Shown in pieces: positions 23,539 to 36,028 of a DNA stretch of 64,000 bases (position 1 is the first letter of the stretch; every line of letters begins with the position of its first letter). The position numbers and the translations under genes were made by a program. Below the pieces are notes generated by a model. It searched no databases and was not told the DNA's origin. It saw only the letters and a list, made by a program, of their open reading frames with translations. This stretch comes from Verpa conica (lineage: Eukaryota > Ascomycota > Pezizomycetes > Pezizales > Morchellaceae). The DNA lies in contig JAUFSD010000021.1 in NCBI GenBank assembly GCA_033030425.1, positions 434,001-498,000 of the forward strand, read 5' to 3'.

Positions 23539-26409
23539 ATGGCTCTTCCAGTTATGGAGCCGTTTACGTTCGCCAGCTCCCGCTCTCTCAAGATGGAGGT
23601 GAGCGTTAGGATGTAAACTATCTCCTCCCATCTCCCACTAGCCTACCTTGGAGCTAATGGCTTGCTACAGTGACTCTCTCGAAGGGTCCCGAACTCCATT
23701 GCCATATACAACCCTCCTATCCGATCCAAGCCTTAAGCATGTAGGATCAAATACCAGGTACACATGTCACCCCCAAAGCAACCCTTCACAGTCGCTAACT
23801 TACCGCGAGACAGCAATTCCTCCGACCTCTACCTCACCGTGCAGCTATTCGCCGATAGCAAGCCGTTAACAGTGCCAGTCCAGACGTCTTATAAAGCCTT
23901 TAGGTCACAACGAACGTCGGTTTATCCTCACCCTATCGCTGCAAGAGAGTGTATGGGCTTAAGGCTAACATGGAGGTGTTGTGTAGATGGATGGAATGGC
24001 TCACGGTACCAGTAAAGTACTGTAATCTACCGTTATCTTCACAGCTTGCTGTCACGGTATGGGATCTTGCTGGTCCCGGAAAAGCAGTACCATTTGGTGG
24101 GACAACAGTTAGCATGTTTGAAAAAGACAAGTGGGTGCCTTGCCCTTCGTGGAATAGCAGCTTATGCTAACCTCCTCCAGCAATCTTAAAAAGGGTCGCC
24201 AAAAGTGCAAGCTCTGGCCTGGTGTCGAAGCAGACGGTTTGAGCGACTCGACAACCCCCTCCACTGTCTCTTCCAATAGCGAAACCGACCGCCTCGAAAA
24301 ACTCTTGAAAAAACACGAACTCGGCGAGCTCCCCCGGCTCGACTGGCTTGACAACCTTGCATTCCGGCAAATCGAGCGCATAAATAAACAAGCATCATCG
24401 GAGCGGAAGAATGATCATTATCTGTTTATTGAATTTCCACGCTTTGATTTTCCAGTTGTTTATAACGACTTTGACTATAAAACTGAAGCGGCTTTGGAGG
24501 GGGATACAACCAGCAATAGCATATCCCCCACGGCATCATCTGCCCCAACTGCACCGAATCGAAATACTCCCGTTTCAAATGCTGATAATGGTGGAACTAC
24601 ACTCGGCTTCACAATGCGTGTCTATGATCCTGAGATGGCCCGTGACAACCCGGCAGAGAGTAAACACCGTCGTCTTGTCCGCTCACACCGCAATGGTCCA
24701 CTAGACCGGGACCTGAAGCCAAACGCCAAAATCAGAGACGAACTAAATGAGATTCTTAATTACTCGCCAACACAAGATCTAACGAGCGAAGAAAAAGACT
24801 TACTATGGAAATTTAGGTACTCGCTAGCAAGAGATAAGAGAGGTCTCACAAAGTTTCTTAAGAGTGTTTCCTGGAGTGATGCAGCGGAGAGTAAGCAAGC
24901 CGTGCAGCTCCTCCCAAAATGGACAGAAATCGATGTCGATGATGCTCTCGAGTTACTGGGACCGGGATTCGATAATATGGCTGTTCGGGCTTACGCTGTC
25001 GACCGCCTCCGCAAAGCCGATGACGATGAACTTCAACTGTACCTCCTCCAGCTTGTCCAAGCGCTCAAATTTGAGCGTATCAAACCTTCGACAGCTACCG
25101 ATGCATCCCGCGATAGTTCGCTGGCGAACTTTCTTATTTCTAGGGCGTGCGCAAATACTACTCTGGGGAACTTCTTTTATTGGTATCTAATGGTTGAGAC
25201 GGAAGATACGAATCAGGAATATAAACGGTTATTTAGTAAGGTAGCGTGGGAGTTCCAGGTTGCATTGGGGAGGATGGAGGATGGGGATAAGAAACGAGCA
25301 GTGATTAAACGGCAGGCAGATTTTGTGTTTATGATTGGGGAGATTTCGAAAGAGATTCAAGGGTTGAGAGAGATTAGGCCAAAGAAGGTTGAGAGATTGA
25401 AACAGGTGTTGGCGGATCCAAAGAATGAGCTGATAGGGTTTGAGGCGGTCCCATTGCCGTTGGATCCAGGTGTTAACGTAGTGGGGTGTTTTCCTGGTGG
25501 GTCCCTTTCTCGCTGTGATGGGGTTTTTGTGCTAATAAATGCATGTATAAAGAGGCTTCAAATGTCTTTAAATCTTCCCTCTTCCCTCTCCTTATTCACC
25601 TTAAAACGGACACTGGAGCCCGATACCCAATAATATTCAAGACTGGTGACGACCTCCGTCAGGACCAACTCGTCATACAGATCGTCACATTGATGGATAA
25701 GCTCCTGCGCAAAGAAAATCTTGACCTCAAACTTACACCATACCGCATCCTTGCTACGTCTGCGTATACTGGGGTTGTGCAGTTTGTCGATTCCTTATCT
25801 CTCGCTAGCATTGAGGAGGGCAAACACGCTCCTGCTGCTGGTGTACTCCCGTACCTACGCAACAATTACCCAGATGAAACCACAGAAACTGGTGTGAAGG
25901 CCGAGGTTATGGATACGTATGTCAAGTCTTGTGCTGGATACTGTGTAATTACCTACCTCCTTGGCGTTGGCGACCGGCATCTCGACAATCTCCTCCTTAC
26001 ACCTGATGGCCATTTCTTCCACGCAGACTTTGGCTTCATACTTGGCCGTGATCCAAAGCCATTTGCCCCGGCGATGAAGTTGTGTAAGGAGATGGTAGAC
26101 GGTATGGGAGGGGCAAATTCAGTGAACTATGCAAATTTTAAGAATTACTGTTACACCGCATATACAACTTTGAGGAAATCGGCGAACTTGATACTGAACT
26201 TATTTGCGCTCATGGTAGATGCGAATATTCCTGATATTAGGTTAGAGCCGGATAAAGCTGTGCTAAAAGTGAAAGAGAGGTTTAATTTGGAGATGAGCGA
26301 GGAAGAGGCAGTAAAGTTTTTTAGAAACCTGATTGAGGAGAGTGTGAATAGTGTGTTTCCGGTGTTGATGGATAGGATGCATGGTTTTGCACAGAGGTGG
26401 AGGAAGTAG
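23539..26409 (+). CDS. VPS34: Phosphatidylinositol 3-kinase (class III)
   Basis: Makes PtdIns3P on endosomes and autophagic membranes, acting with Vps15 and Vps30-type partners. Six exons, 23539..23612, 23671..23757, 23814..23915, 23987..24130, 24181..25496 and 25553..26409, give about 859 residues, matching yeast and human. The N-terminal C2 region reads [28 protein letters not shown] and [13 protein letters not shown] helical PIK domain follows. The kinase domain has [14 protein letters not shown] (Lys about 604), the catalytic loop [12 protein letters not shown] (Asp about 715) and [15 protein letters not shown] (Asp about 733). The protein ends FAQRWRK, as the family does. Exon 1 uses the GTAAAC donor at 23613 because it restores VSVRIDSLEG. 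The donor at 23916 (GTCGGT) is weak but restores RSQRTWMEWL. Confidence 0.95.
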
Positions 26410-26636
26410 TGTGGGTGGGACGGCGTTGTGTTTACTGTTTGGAATCTTTGTTATTTTGGTTCTGGTAGACTCTGGTAGAGTAGAATGATATCGTAGAAAT
26501 GAAAAATATCTTGAACCACATCATTAAAGCCACACTTATGTCATGATTTAGCACTCGATTAGTACAGTGCCAGTGATTGAAATTGACGCTTGCAATAATT
26601 TATTCCTCCTGAAAATCACCTATCATTATTAACTAG

Positions 26637-28487
26637 CTAATCTTCATCTTCATCCTCCCCTTCTAGAACATCGAAATCCCCATCATCCCCCATCCCATCC
26701 TCCATATACCCCTCATATCCAGCATGTTCACCTCCCTGCTTCAACAATTCCATCATCAGCTCCTCAACACGGCCATCCATCCTCTGTGCTTCAGTCGGAA
26801 CTTCAATATCTAGCTCTTCCTCCCACTCCCCATCTACGTCCTGGTCGTCATCCTCCTCTCTCGCTTGTTTCCGTGGGGTATCATCACTACCAGCCGTCTT
26901 TTCAGCTACCCTGCCACGTTTCTTTTTCCGCGCCGCCCTCTCCGCCGCCTCTCTCTCTTTCCTAGATACCTCCTCGGACTCCGATTCAGATTCTTGTTCA
27001 AGCACATCTACAAATTCACTGTCCTGTGGAACGGCTCCTTCCGCAAGAGTTCGTATTTTGCCTCTCATTATGGCTTTAATCTTCCCCATTGTACTAGCAC
27101 GGTACCAGCCATCGACAACATCACAGCTACGGCGAATCTTGTCCGTCTCGATGAGACGGCATAGCAGCGGGTCTGTGACGTCGCATAGTTGGAAACAACG
27201 GCCATCACGGACCAAGTGTTTCCCGTCGAATACATGACTGTTTCGCTTCCGGGCTTCGTCTTTGCCACGTTGTGACTTTTCAGTTTCGACTTGGAAGAAG
27301 ACGCTTTGGTAGCGGCGGTACTCGGGGGATGTACGTGGATCGAGGCCATAGACGACGCAGGTGTCGCGCCAGGGTCCGGCGCGCCACATGTATGCGACGT
27401 GAACCATGCTGAAGCGGACAAGACTCTGGAGATTCTTGGGGAAGTGGTTGAAGAGGGCTCTGCGGGTCCAGATGGGCCTCTGTGAGAAAAGTTCACGGAG
27501 GTGGTCGACACACTTTTTGCCAGCAGCGTCGAGGGATTCGTAAGGGCGGACATCGAGAGGTTTTGTGGGTAGTAAGGGGTTTGAAATATGGACCATTGGT
27601 GTGAGGGTTTTAGGGGCGGCTTGGAGATTTAAGAGGGCGGGTTTGCCGGCGATGAGGGCTTTCTTGATGGCAGGGTTCTGGCGGTAGTAGTAGGTGTGTT
27701 GCATTACCGTGTTGCTAAAAGACGGTGGGGGGAGGATTTCAAGGATGGGTTGGTAGCCTTTCCCAGGACCAAGGGTGAATGTTTGAAGGTTTTCATCTAT
27801 GATGGGTTAGTAGATGGCGAGTTATTATGAACGAGAAGTAGACATTTGCAGTCGAGTACAGTTTCTTTAATCTTATCGATAAATGGAGAGCGTGAAGTAT
27901 TAAACTGGTAATTCGCCATATCTACAAACCATATTCAGTATAAGTATCTATATAAAATAAACGGTTCACCGTTTGAAAAAAGAAAAGAAAGCGTTTAAAG
28001 AAACCTCTAAAACGAACAGTCCGCTCAATCATTCCTACTGTCTCAACCCTATATTTTCCTTTACTCGCTTTCAACTTTCCCAACAGAGTCATCTCTCCTA
28101 TTGGCTGTTCCTCTTTCCCATCTCGTCGCTTCTTCCTCCGGCGTTTTGGAATTGTGATCTTTATGAGCACGCTGCTGCTGGGGACTGTGCGTGACTGGAT
28201 TGGCGGCTGCATTGGGTCCTCGGGGCGAAACCGTAGCATTAACCCAGAGTTGCCATTCGTTGCCGCAAGCTGGAGTAAGAGAAAGAGTTAGTGATGTTGG
28301 GTGAGTTGAGTGGGGTGAGCACTTTGACTAGTGCCTTCTCGCCACCAAGAGTTTTGACGCCTTTGTCGACATTCTTAATTATGGCGGGGTGCTCAATACA
28401 GATTATACGTTGATCAGGAATATCGATCCAGGGAGCTGATGAGGTGTGACGAGTATGAGGGATGTGTATTGGGGGTTGGGAGGTCAT
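26637..28487 (-). CDS. TFC1: Transcription factor TFIIIC subunit tau95-like (Sfc1/TFC1)
   Basis: DNA-binding subunit of TFIIIC, which recognises the internal A box of tRNA genes and recruits RNA polymerase III. Four exons on the minus strand, 28487..28323, 28269..28005, 27921..27844 and 27796..26637, give about 555 residues. The N-terminal region reads IDIPDQRIICIEHPAIIKNV and LRFRPEDPMQPPIQS, then VLIKITIPKR, and RFRDMANYQF across intron 2. Later come YQPILEILPPPSF, RPIWTRRALFNHFP and WRDTCVVYGLDPR; these are tau95 family segments. The C-terminus is very acidic (EEDDDQDVDGEWEEELD), as in orthologues. Donors GTGCTC, GTTTCT and GTCTAC are weak, so these borders are less certain than the identity. 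Convergent with VPS34, 227 bp apart. Confidence 0.9.
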
Positions 28488-28753
28488 TGTAGAGGGGTGA
28501 GTGATGGGTGTTTGTCAGTGGTGGGAAACCTTTATCGTTATCGTAGAGTGAGGCCGGGTAACTCTATATCAAAAGGCAAAATCTACATATGTACTATACA
28601 GCTTGAAACTTCACCTTTTTAATACCAATCAAATGCCTTCTAGCTTCCATATTCCCCAAGCCTCGAGGGAAATTAGACAAAAAAAAATATGATACAGGAG
28701 AACTGTACACCGCCTAACCACCCATGCTTCCCCACAAAAACCGTAACCACCTA

Positions 28754-29401
28754 CTACAAACGCCTAATAGCCCTACTTCTTGTCCCCCCAAACTTAAGTC
28801 TACTCGAATCTGTCAATCTCCTAATACTCCCCCTAATCCATTTACCCTCTTTTCCCAATAAAACCTTTGTAAAGGCATCCCTCCCAGGTCCAAAATCCCT
28901 AAAAATAATCTCTAAATTCTTCGGCTTCAGTCCCCGTTCCTCCATCTTTGCAAACATAGTACTAGCGAGTTGATATCCCGCCTCGAAAGTCCCACGGTTG
29001 GCCTTCTTGAAACCCACATTCCCGCACGACATTGTTAAAATTGTGTCCTTGTTCGGTTTTGTATACGAGATGTGTGTGTTGTGTTTTGTCGAGTAGACGC
29101 AGAGACGGAACATATTCTCCTCTGGATTACCGCTGGCATCCCCATTGTGTAAGGGGAATTCAATGCCGATGGAGTCACTAATGGAGGGAGCTCGTAAAAT
29201 CTGTCTTGGTCGAGAGAGGAGATCATCCCCGAGGAAGGAGCTGAGAGTGGGAATAGAGGCTGGACGTGGGGTCGGGGGGCGGTTGTCGCTCGTGTTGAAG
29301 CGTATATACGAGGGGACAAGGAGACGTGGCGCAATCGTGCCCCCCCAGGCTAGAGAGAAAGCCGGAATGGTGCTTTGGAGCAATGGAGGTCGTAAGGCCA
29401 T
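28754..29401 (-). CDS. MRPS18: Mitochondrial small-subunit ribosomal protein uS11m
   Basis: Component of the mitochondrial 30S-like ribosomal subunit platform. Intronless, 215 residues. About 90 N-terminal residues are Arg/Ser/Pro-rich and probably include the mitochondrial targeting sequence. The S11 domain covers about residues 97-215: FRLCVYSTKHNTHISYTKP, TMSCGNVGFKKANRGTFEAG, IIFRDFGPGRDAFTKVLLG and the terminal LKFGGTRSRAIRRL. The yeast counterpart of uS11m is Mrps18. It lies in a minus-strand run with TFC1 and the eS19 gene. Confidence 0.93.
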   Translation of the reverse strand: MALRPPLLQSTIPAFSLAWGGTIAPRLLVPSYIRFNTSDNRPPTPRPASIPTLSSFLGDDLLSRPRQILRAPSISDSIGIEFPLHNGDASGNPEENMFRLCVYSTKHNTHISYTKPNKDTILTMSCGNVGFKKANRGTFEAGYQLASTMFAKMEERGLKPKNLEIIFRDFGPGRDAFTKVLLGKEGKWIRGSIRRLTDSSRLKFGGTRSRAIRRL

Positions 29402-29990
29402 AGTATGGTTAGTGATTAGTGGTTGGTGGGGTTTGAGGTTGTAGGTTGATATGTGGGTTTTTGTGGTTGGGTTCTAGGGTAAGGGTTGTGAATGTCAGGT
29501 GACCAGATCGTGAGAACTAGTGGGTTTATATAGAACAATGAAGGTCACCTCTATGGATCTCAGACCATCTACAGTACAATCGCCCTATAAGAATATGGTT
29601 TTTGTGCAATATAATATTCTTATAGAGTAGTTATTCTTATAGGAAAGCACTGGTGCACATAAAATAATCCTTGTCTAGGTCGGACTACATATTCTTAGAG
29701 GGTGAATATTCTTATAGCCCGAATTCTTATAGGGCGATTGTACTGTATTACAAAAATTTGATATTTAGAACGCTCAAAATAGTGATAAGAGTAGGCTGGA
29801 ATTAAAAATTTCCATAAGATTACAGCTAAATTAACTTTGGACTGGCATTCGATAATCACAATACCCTAGCATATTTGTAGACTGGTGGGCGGAAGAGCAA
29901 TCAAGATTAACACAGTGAAATTGGGTATCTTGAGATGCACTGAATTGACACAAAACTTTTATTGAAATTTAATTCCCGAAAAGAATCCCT
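29402..29990. other. Intergenic region with a MITE
   Basis: Promoter of the uS11m gene and 3' flank of the eS19 gene, with a 174-bp pogo-like MITE at 29572-29745 between them. Nothing else was recognised. Confidence 0.6.
29572..29745. mobile_element. pogo-like MITE, CAGTACAATCGCCC family (174 bp)
   Basis: Perfect terminal inverted repeats of about 23 bp start CAGTACAATCGCCCTATAAG on both strands and are flanked by TA on each side (29570-29571 and 29746-29747). Several internal copies of ATTCTTATAG in both orientations look like subterminal transposase-binding repeats. There is no coding frame. The CAGT ends with TA duplication are typical of the pogo/Fot/Tigger branch of Tc1/mariner. The perfect repeats suggest recent mobility. 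Confidence 0.88.
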
Positions 29991-30592
29991 TTACTCCTCC
30001 TCTTCCTCCTCCTCTTCAGCCTCGATAGTAGTCTGAGCAATACCTGTCCACCAAGGCAACGCGTGCCAAAAGTTAGCAACCCACCCCGGTACCAGCCCCT
30101 CGTCCAACACCGCTCATATTCCCAGCGGCTAGAGGGGGGACGGGAGCAACAACGGCACAGCATAAGCACTGGCCATAACAAAAAAGAGAACTCACGATCT
30201 AAATCACGCTGACCAGTCTGCGAGATTCTTCTTCCGCCCTTTGGATTCATCTCAACGACACCAATCTTCTCGAGTGCCTGGAGGACCTTACGGTCGACAG
30301 ACCCGGAAGCATTGACGTGGTGGGAGGGACGGGATCCGCGGTTCTTCTGCCCACCGTGCACCTTCCTCAGACGACCGACACCGACAGATTTACGGAGGTA
30401 GACGTGGCGGGCAACAGCAGCAGCACGGACATAGAACCAGTCAGGCGACTGGGGGGGGAGCTCCTTGAAGTGTCCGGTCTTTACGGTATCGACCCAGCCA
30501 GGGATGGCAAGCTTTCCCTGACGCTTTAAGAAGGCTGCGTAGGATTCGATGAACTTTTGGGCATCGACATCGCGGACTGAAACACCAGGCAT
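29991..30592 (-). CDS. RPS19: 40S ribosomal protein eS19
   Basis: Small-subunit cytosolic ribosomal protein needed for pre-40S maturation. Two exons, 30592..30196 and 30043..29991, give 149 residues, close to the usual size. The N-terminus MPGVSVRDVDAQKFIESYAA, WVDTVKTGHFKELPP, WFYVRAAAVARHVYLR and GGQKNRGSRPSHH are hallmark eS19 segments, and GGRRISQTGQRDLDRIAQ spans the intron. The 152-nt intron (30195..30044, GTGAGT...ACAG) is the longest in the window, and a short acidic tail ends the protein. Confidence 0.96.
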
Positions 30593-31840
30593 GATGGGCG
30601 AATCTAATTTTGATAGTGTTAGTCTTCTCTCTTTTGCCTAAACCACTGATATCCCGAAGCCAAATTCATCACCCAACAGCGAAAATTGTTGGATTGACCG
30701 TGTGGGGAAGAATATGGACTTTTTGAGCACTCACTATTTAGATAGTTAAAGAATTAACAGGTAGGTGATTTGGTGTTGCTGGTCGTTGGCGATGGGCGTA
30801 AATTGTCAGCGGCGGATGTTGAAGATTCTGGACGACAACTGTGGGGTTTGATGTGAAAAGTTGTGTGGGTTGTATTTCTTGGCACGAAAAGGCCGTCACA
30901 AACGGCAGCCCTGAGATTCCACAAAGGCATATATCACGTGATGATTAGTCATCTGCATTCCGCCGACCGACCATCACAAATCCTCACTCGAACAACCCCA
31001 GATTCTCAGGTTATCAGCCATCTCAGCAAACTAAGTCATTTGAGCCCTGATCCTAGTTAGTTCCCTGCACCGATGCAGCCTCAGAACCTGCGGTGGTTTC
31101 TGTGGTGTGTTGCATTTTCTTTTTCCTTTTTTAATCACAAATCTCCCTTTCCACCGTAAGCTCGCGTGACAGATTACCGGATCTAGCCACAACCTTACCA
31201 CCAACCAACCCAAACTCATATTCTATATCCCTGCCGCCAGACCCGAACGGCGTCTGTGATGAATTTAGGGAGGCAAATCTAGTCCTATGCCCCGGGTTCG
31301 TTAAACATCGCCGGAATTATGATAGTAATAGGGGAGCTGGAGCTAGCTAGTGTTTAGAATCATGGTATATTTCCTGGACCCTTTTGGATTACTATTGAGT
31401 AGCTGTGTAACTTGAGTGCTTGTATTTCCCATATCATAGACTGCTTCACTCACCGAGCGTGTGATTCTTATAGCCACGAGAGCTCCCTTGAGGACGTCAT
31501 AACATGGGAAATTGCGATATAACTTCTAGGCAGGCGCCTCAGCTCGCTACCTTCCTGCTCCAAACAACTACTGCCTACGGTGAGGAGAGGAGAAGCTTTA
31601 GGGAGAATAGAAGCGGTATACTGGTTCTTCAAAAACACCGGGGCCCCCAGAGTTTGGGCTTTGTCTTTGAGGCCTTAGTCAGCCTCACAGACTCTGGTTC
31701 GGCATTAGGTTTGAGACTTCACGCTGCATCACTCGCTGTCTCATACTTTACGTCTCCCATCTCGGCAGGTCGCTGTTTATACTCATAGCTGCTGTCATCT
31801 ACACCTACCGACTACTGTCTATATCTGAGAATCCTTTAGA
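30593..31840. other. Divergent intergenic region upstream of eS19 and the multi-pass membrane protein
   Basis: Promoters of two divergent genes. No coding frame with recognisable content and no repeat of note was seen. A 5'-UTR intron for the ribosomal protein gene is possible but cannot be fixed from sequence alone. Confidence 0.5.
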
Positions 31841-33097
31841 ATGACTCCTTCTAGTTCTCAAGCAAGTGAACGCACTCCACTACTTCAACAGGAGCAGCAG
31901 CTGGACCAGGGTATTCAACAGAGTCCAGAGAGCCCTGAAGGTAACTTCATAATACCTCTTATTAGATACACGAAGTTCCCTGTTACTCAGAAATATAGGC
32001 CATGATCTTGATTTTACTTTTCCCGCGGAAGGCTATATCTTCACTGAAGTTATCCAATCACCTTTTGACTTTATCTCCAATGAGATGGGTTTTATCATCC
32101 GCCTCGTTCTTGCTGTTAGCATGACTACTATTCTAGGAACCTATTTCTTCCTCGAGTATCGTGCTGGAAATGCAAGAATTTTCTCTTTCAGGCTGATGAA
32201 TGTTGTATGGACCACACAGTGTTTCTACATGTGGCTCGTTTCTGTGAGTTAACATACTCTATATTTAAATTATTGTATATCAATATCCCCCAAACTCCCC
32301 ATCTAATTAATTTTCAGATCTGGTCCTACATCAGCATCTCCGCTGGGTCGACACTCCCGTACTTTCGCCTCCCCTACCGCCCCCATATCTACTTCAGCTT
32401 CCGCACCTGTATCCTCTGTATAATCACCCATAGTCGAGTCTTCAAGATCCTCTTCCGCTCCCTCTACACAATTGTCACAACACTCCCCTTTCCATCAGCG
32501 CTCTTCTACCTCTTCATTCTCCTTCCTAATACCAGTACCCCTTCGTACCCAGCTGTCCTCCCAGAGTTTATTATAGCTGTCGCATCCACAATCATTGCAT
32601 TTTTTGAAATCTTTGTTCTCAATTCCATCATTCCGGTGCCGGGTAAGAGGTGTAGCCACCACATTGAACAGGTGATCTTTCTGACGCTATATATGCTTGC
32701 GTATGCGACGCTTTGGGTTAGGCTGGGGAATGTTATGAGTGGGGTACCAGTTGATGCGGAGCTGGATTGGAGGTTGCTGGGAGGATTTGGGAACGATCGT
32801 GGAGGGATTGTGACGGAGATTATAGTTTCTGTTGTGATATATTTTTATGGAGTCGTGGAGTTCTTGCATTGCTGTAAGTATTATTGTTTCGGATAGAGAT
32901 GGCTAAAGAGACTTCTGGTAGTTAAGGGCTATAGGGCGTATCTTGATTGGGTGCTGTTTGGCACCGGGCTTGCTATACAAGAGTTTTTATATATATATAG
33001 AGGTATAGGTGGTGATGAGAATGTTTCTACCTATCGGAAATTTCTGCTGTGGAAAGTTTTTGAATTCAGTTATCTCACGACCCCTAGTGATCTCTAA
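31841..33097 (+). CDS. Multi-pass membrane protein of unknown function
   Basis: Four exons, 31841..31940, 31999..32243, 32318..32873 and 32922..33097, join in phase to about 358 residues. The short N-terminus is polar (MTPSSSQASERTPLLQQ, with an acidic-dileucine-like ERTPLL). About six or seven hydrophobic helices follow, for example GFIIRLVLAVSMTTILGTYF, CFYMWLVSIWSYISI, TTLPFPSALFYLFILL, FIIAVASTIIAFFEIFVL and VIFLTLYMLAYATLWV, then a helix near IVTEIIVSVVIYFYGVVEF. I do not recognise the family. The dileucine-like N-terminus would suit vacuolar or endosomal sorting, but that is inference. Without the last intron the frame would end at 32896; splicing it opens 58 more codons. Donors are GTAACT, GTGAGT and GTAAGT. 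Confidence 0.7.
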
Positions 33098-36028
33098 TCC
33101 TCATCAATAGTGAATATTTCTATTGTTTCCCCACCTATTCATCAAAGTCCTTTGAAAGTTATTTCTTGTTGAAATTTCGCTACCCGGAGTTTACACTCAG
33201 TCCCTCAATTGATCAAAGAAGTCAAACAATGAGAGAATATTCTATGTACTGGGAAGAGAACTAAAGAAGATAGATTAAAGGAGCCCGAAGAAAAAAGTCT
33301 AGAGGTAGGAGATTCTTTATTGGCTGACTATACATGCGTGGAGCTTCCCACATGGATTAAGTAATCAGCAGCAGCGAAGACTTGTCCTCCTCTGGTTATA
33401 CGTACCCCCTCTCAGTCGAAAATGACCTCTTTGGGACTACTTCTGTAGGTTTTTATTGGCTAGAGTTCGCTTCCCATTGAGATATTTTTAGAGAGATCAA
33501 GGACCTTTCTACCTGGATTCCCAGAACTGAAATCTCCTTCCTCCTTTGTACTTAAATATACTTACCTCTACTTGGATACGTATCCCAAGTACAATAGTCA
33601 GATCAACCCGGAGGGTGTCTAGTCGATAAGGGGGTGGGGAGTACTGCATTTTCTGTATTCACTTATATCATGGGCCTATTCAGTATCTCATAGGCTTTCT
33701 ATATAGTGGTCACTACTAGTAAAACATCATGCATAAAGTATTTCATGGTGAAAATGATCACATGATATCTGGGGACCAAGCTAAAGCCAGAGATCAATAC
33801 TACATGTACGTAACAGCAACGAAGTGAGACTAATCCCCCCCCCCAAGGGAAGCTAAGTGATTGGTTTCTAGGAGGGCGATCGGCTTCACAGTGAAACAAT
33901 TTACTCTACTACTGTTCTTTGACTCAAGACAAAATTTACTATTGTCTGGGATAACCAAAGAGGACGTAATCGTATCGTAATTAAAGATAAAATTGAGCTA
34001 ATTAAATATTCACTCAGATATCACCTCCGGAAAGGAACCGCAGTAATAAATTAGGTATAGTGTCAATATTTTGACTCCCCCTAAAGAAAATTTAAAATTT
34101 TCCCCATATACATAAGATGTGACTGATATAACCTTCTGCAGTTCTGTATAGTCATGCTTTATGTGTTGTAATAGATAAGAAGGCTAGAAGAAATGATCTT
34201 GTGGTACCTCATTAGGGATGTATGAGTAGATAATGTTCTCGAACAAGGCCTAGGTAACTACAAAAAATAGACCAGGTTGCTCTCATAGCGGTGGTTTTTC
34301 GTGTTTAGATATGTGGTAGGGGTGGCGGCCGTCGTCGAGGCACTTCTTGACGTGTGGTGATGTAAAACTAGCAGTAGCTCATCCTGAGACAAGTATCCAT
34401 GAGAGTATAATTGGAGGGTATAAACAAGGGTAATAGCTCGATATTCTTGTACCTAGAAACCAATGAAATTATGAGTTGGGAAGAAGAAAAAAAAGTAAGG
34501 TATGTAGAGCGGTAATACATGTATTGTAGGGAACAAAAATACCCGGTCACCTACACGGTAACTAGATCCCTGGGGTGGGTACCACTGCATAGTCATAATA
34601 GATAAGAAACAGAAAATCGGACTAGAGAAAGAACACATTAATAGTTTATTTACCATATACCTATATAAACTTATGCGTTGTGGAGAAGGAAGATATCACA
34701 TTAGGGTGTTATGCATGCTGGTGATCGCGACCGGGTATTTTTGTTCTCTTATATACCTTGAATGACTAAAGGTGGCTAAAGTGATTAAGGTGTAAAGCCT
34801 ACGTACGTGTATAGGATCTATTCTAGCTGAGTTGGTAGGGACTTCCAGCCTTTCTAGATAGGCGTATGGGGTAAAGGAGGTTTGCTTTTAAACTAGTGCT
34901 TAGTCGCCACCCCAACCACTACAGTGGAGCCTCGATAGTAGCATACGGTCTGGAGCGGAACTTTGTATGCTTATATCAAGGTTATGCCTTTAACAAGGTA
35001 GGCTCGGCGCCAAGAATATATTTTTTGTTAGTGAAGAAATTTTAGTTATGGCTTGGTAGGGTGTGTTCTCCTACAAATCAAACTTCAGGAACCCCCAAAA
35101 AACCGGAATATGTATGGAAAAAATGCACAAAAAATTAAACTTGTTACAGCTATCAAATATACCTATCTTATATTTATATATGGGAGTGGAGGAACTGTTT
35201 ACAGCACTGGACTCAGTAATAATTTAAGCATATTGGGCGCCACAATCTAAAGCATATGCTACTAACAAGGTATGCTAATTTTTCCACACAAATTTTAAAG
35301 GGAACCGCATATCTTATGCTACTATCAAGGTTATGCTACTATCGAGGTTCCACTGTATCACCAACGTACCACTCATGACCAATAAAATCATATTACAGGT
35401 ATCATCTTGCTGGTTTAATTTTTTAAACCTAAGAGAAACCACCAGGTAATATTACAGAGTAGAGCAGACTTAAATTTGAGGGTTGGCGGGATTTGAGTTG
35501 AAGTGGGGCCACTCAAGGTAAACATTGGAGTGCATAAGCGGACAATAAAGAAATATATGTAGTGATGAATCCATACTTTGAATTCACATGATCTCGCCCA
35601 CTTAAGCTTCGTTTTCCGAGGCTCATGTTGTAGGGGTGGGGTTGCCATACCGCTAGGCGTTTAAGTAAAACAACCTGTTGCGTGAAAGAATACTCTACGC
35701 TACTGGGGAATTTTGCTAGCCTTAAATAAAAACAACTGCTTCTTCCGGCTCATCGCAGAGCCCTTTTAATGAATTGAGCGGTAATAGTGTGACTACACGA
35801 TGATTTCGTCGGGTTTCAAGGAGTCAATAAACTATATCCTTGAAGGGGAAGTGGCGGGAATTGATTTATCTGCGTGCTATGCGAGAATAGAGCTGGGGTA
35901 TCGTGACTCTGGTATAAATTAGGTTTAGCCATGGCTGTGTGGTGTTAACTCAAATACGCCTTACGATTTCATAATGCTGATATTATAATACAAGATAGAT
36001 ATATAAAGAGTTCTTTCAAAATTTGTCT
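33098..36028. other. AT-rich intergenic region with a non-autonomous transposon
   Basis: Nearly 3 kb of AT-rich DNA between two genes. One TA-flanked 434-bp element sits at 34922-35355. No other coding frame or repeat is convincing. Confidence 0.55.
34922..35355. mobile_element. Non-autonomous pogo-like element, CAGTGGAACCTCGATAG family (434 bp)
   Basis: Terminal inverted repeats of about 24 bp: left CAGTGGAGCCTCGATAGTAG, right (reverse complement) CAGTGGAACCTCGATAGTAG, one mismatch. TA flanks both ends (34920-34921 and 35356-35357). Near the right end, GCTACTATCAAGGTTATGCT repeats the terminal motif in tandem, and a related ATATCAAGGTTATGC lies near the left end, as in subterminal binding sites. 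The interior has no transposase. Confidence 0.88.
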
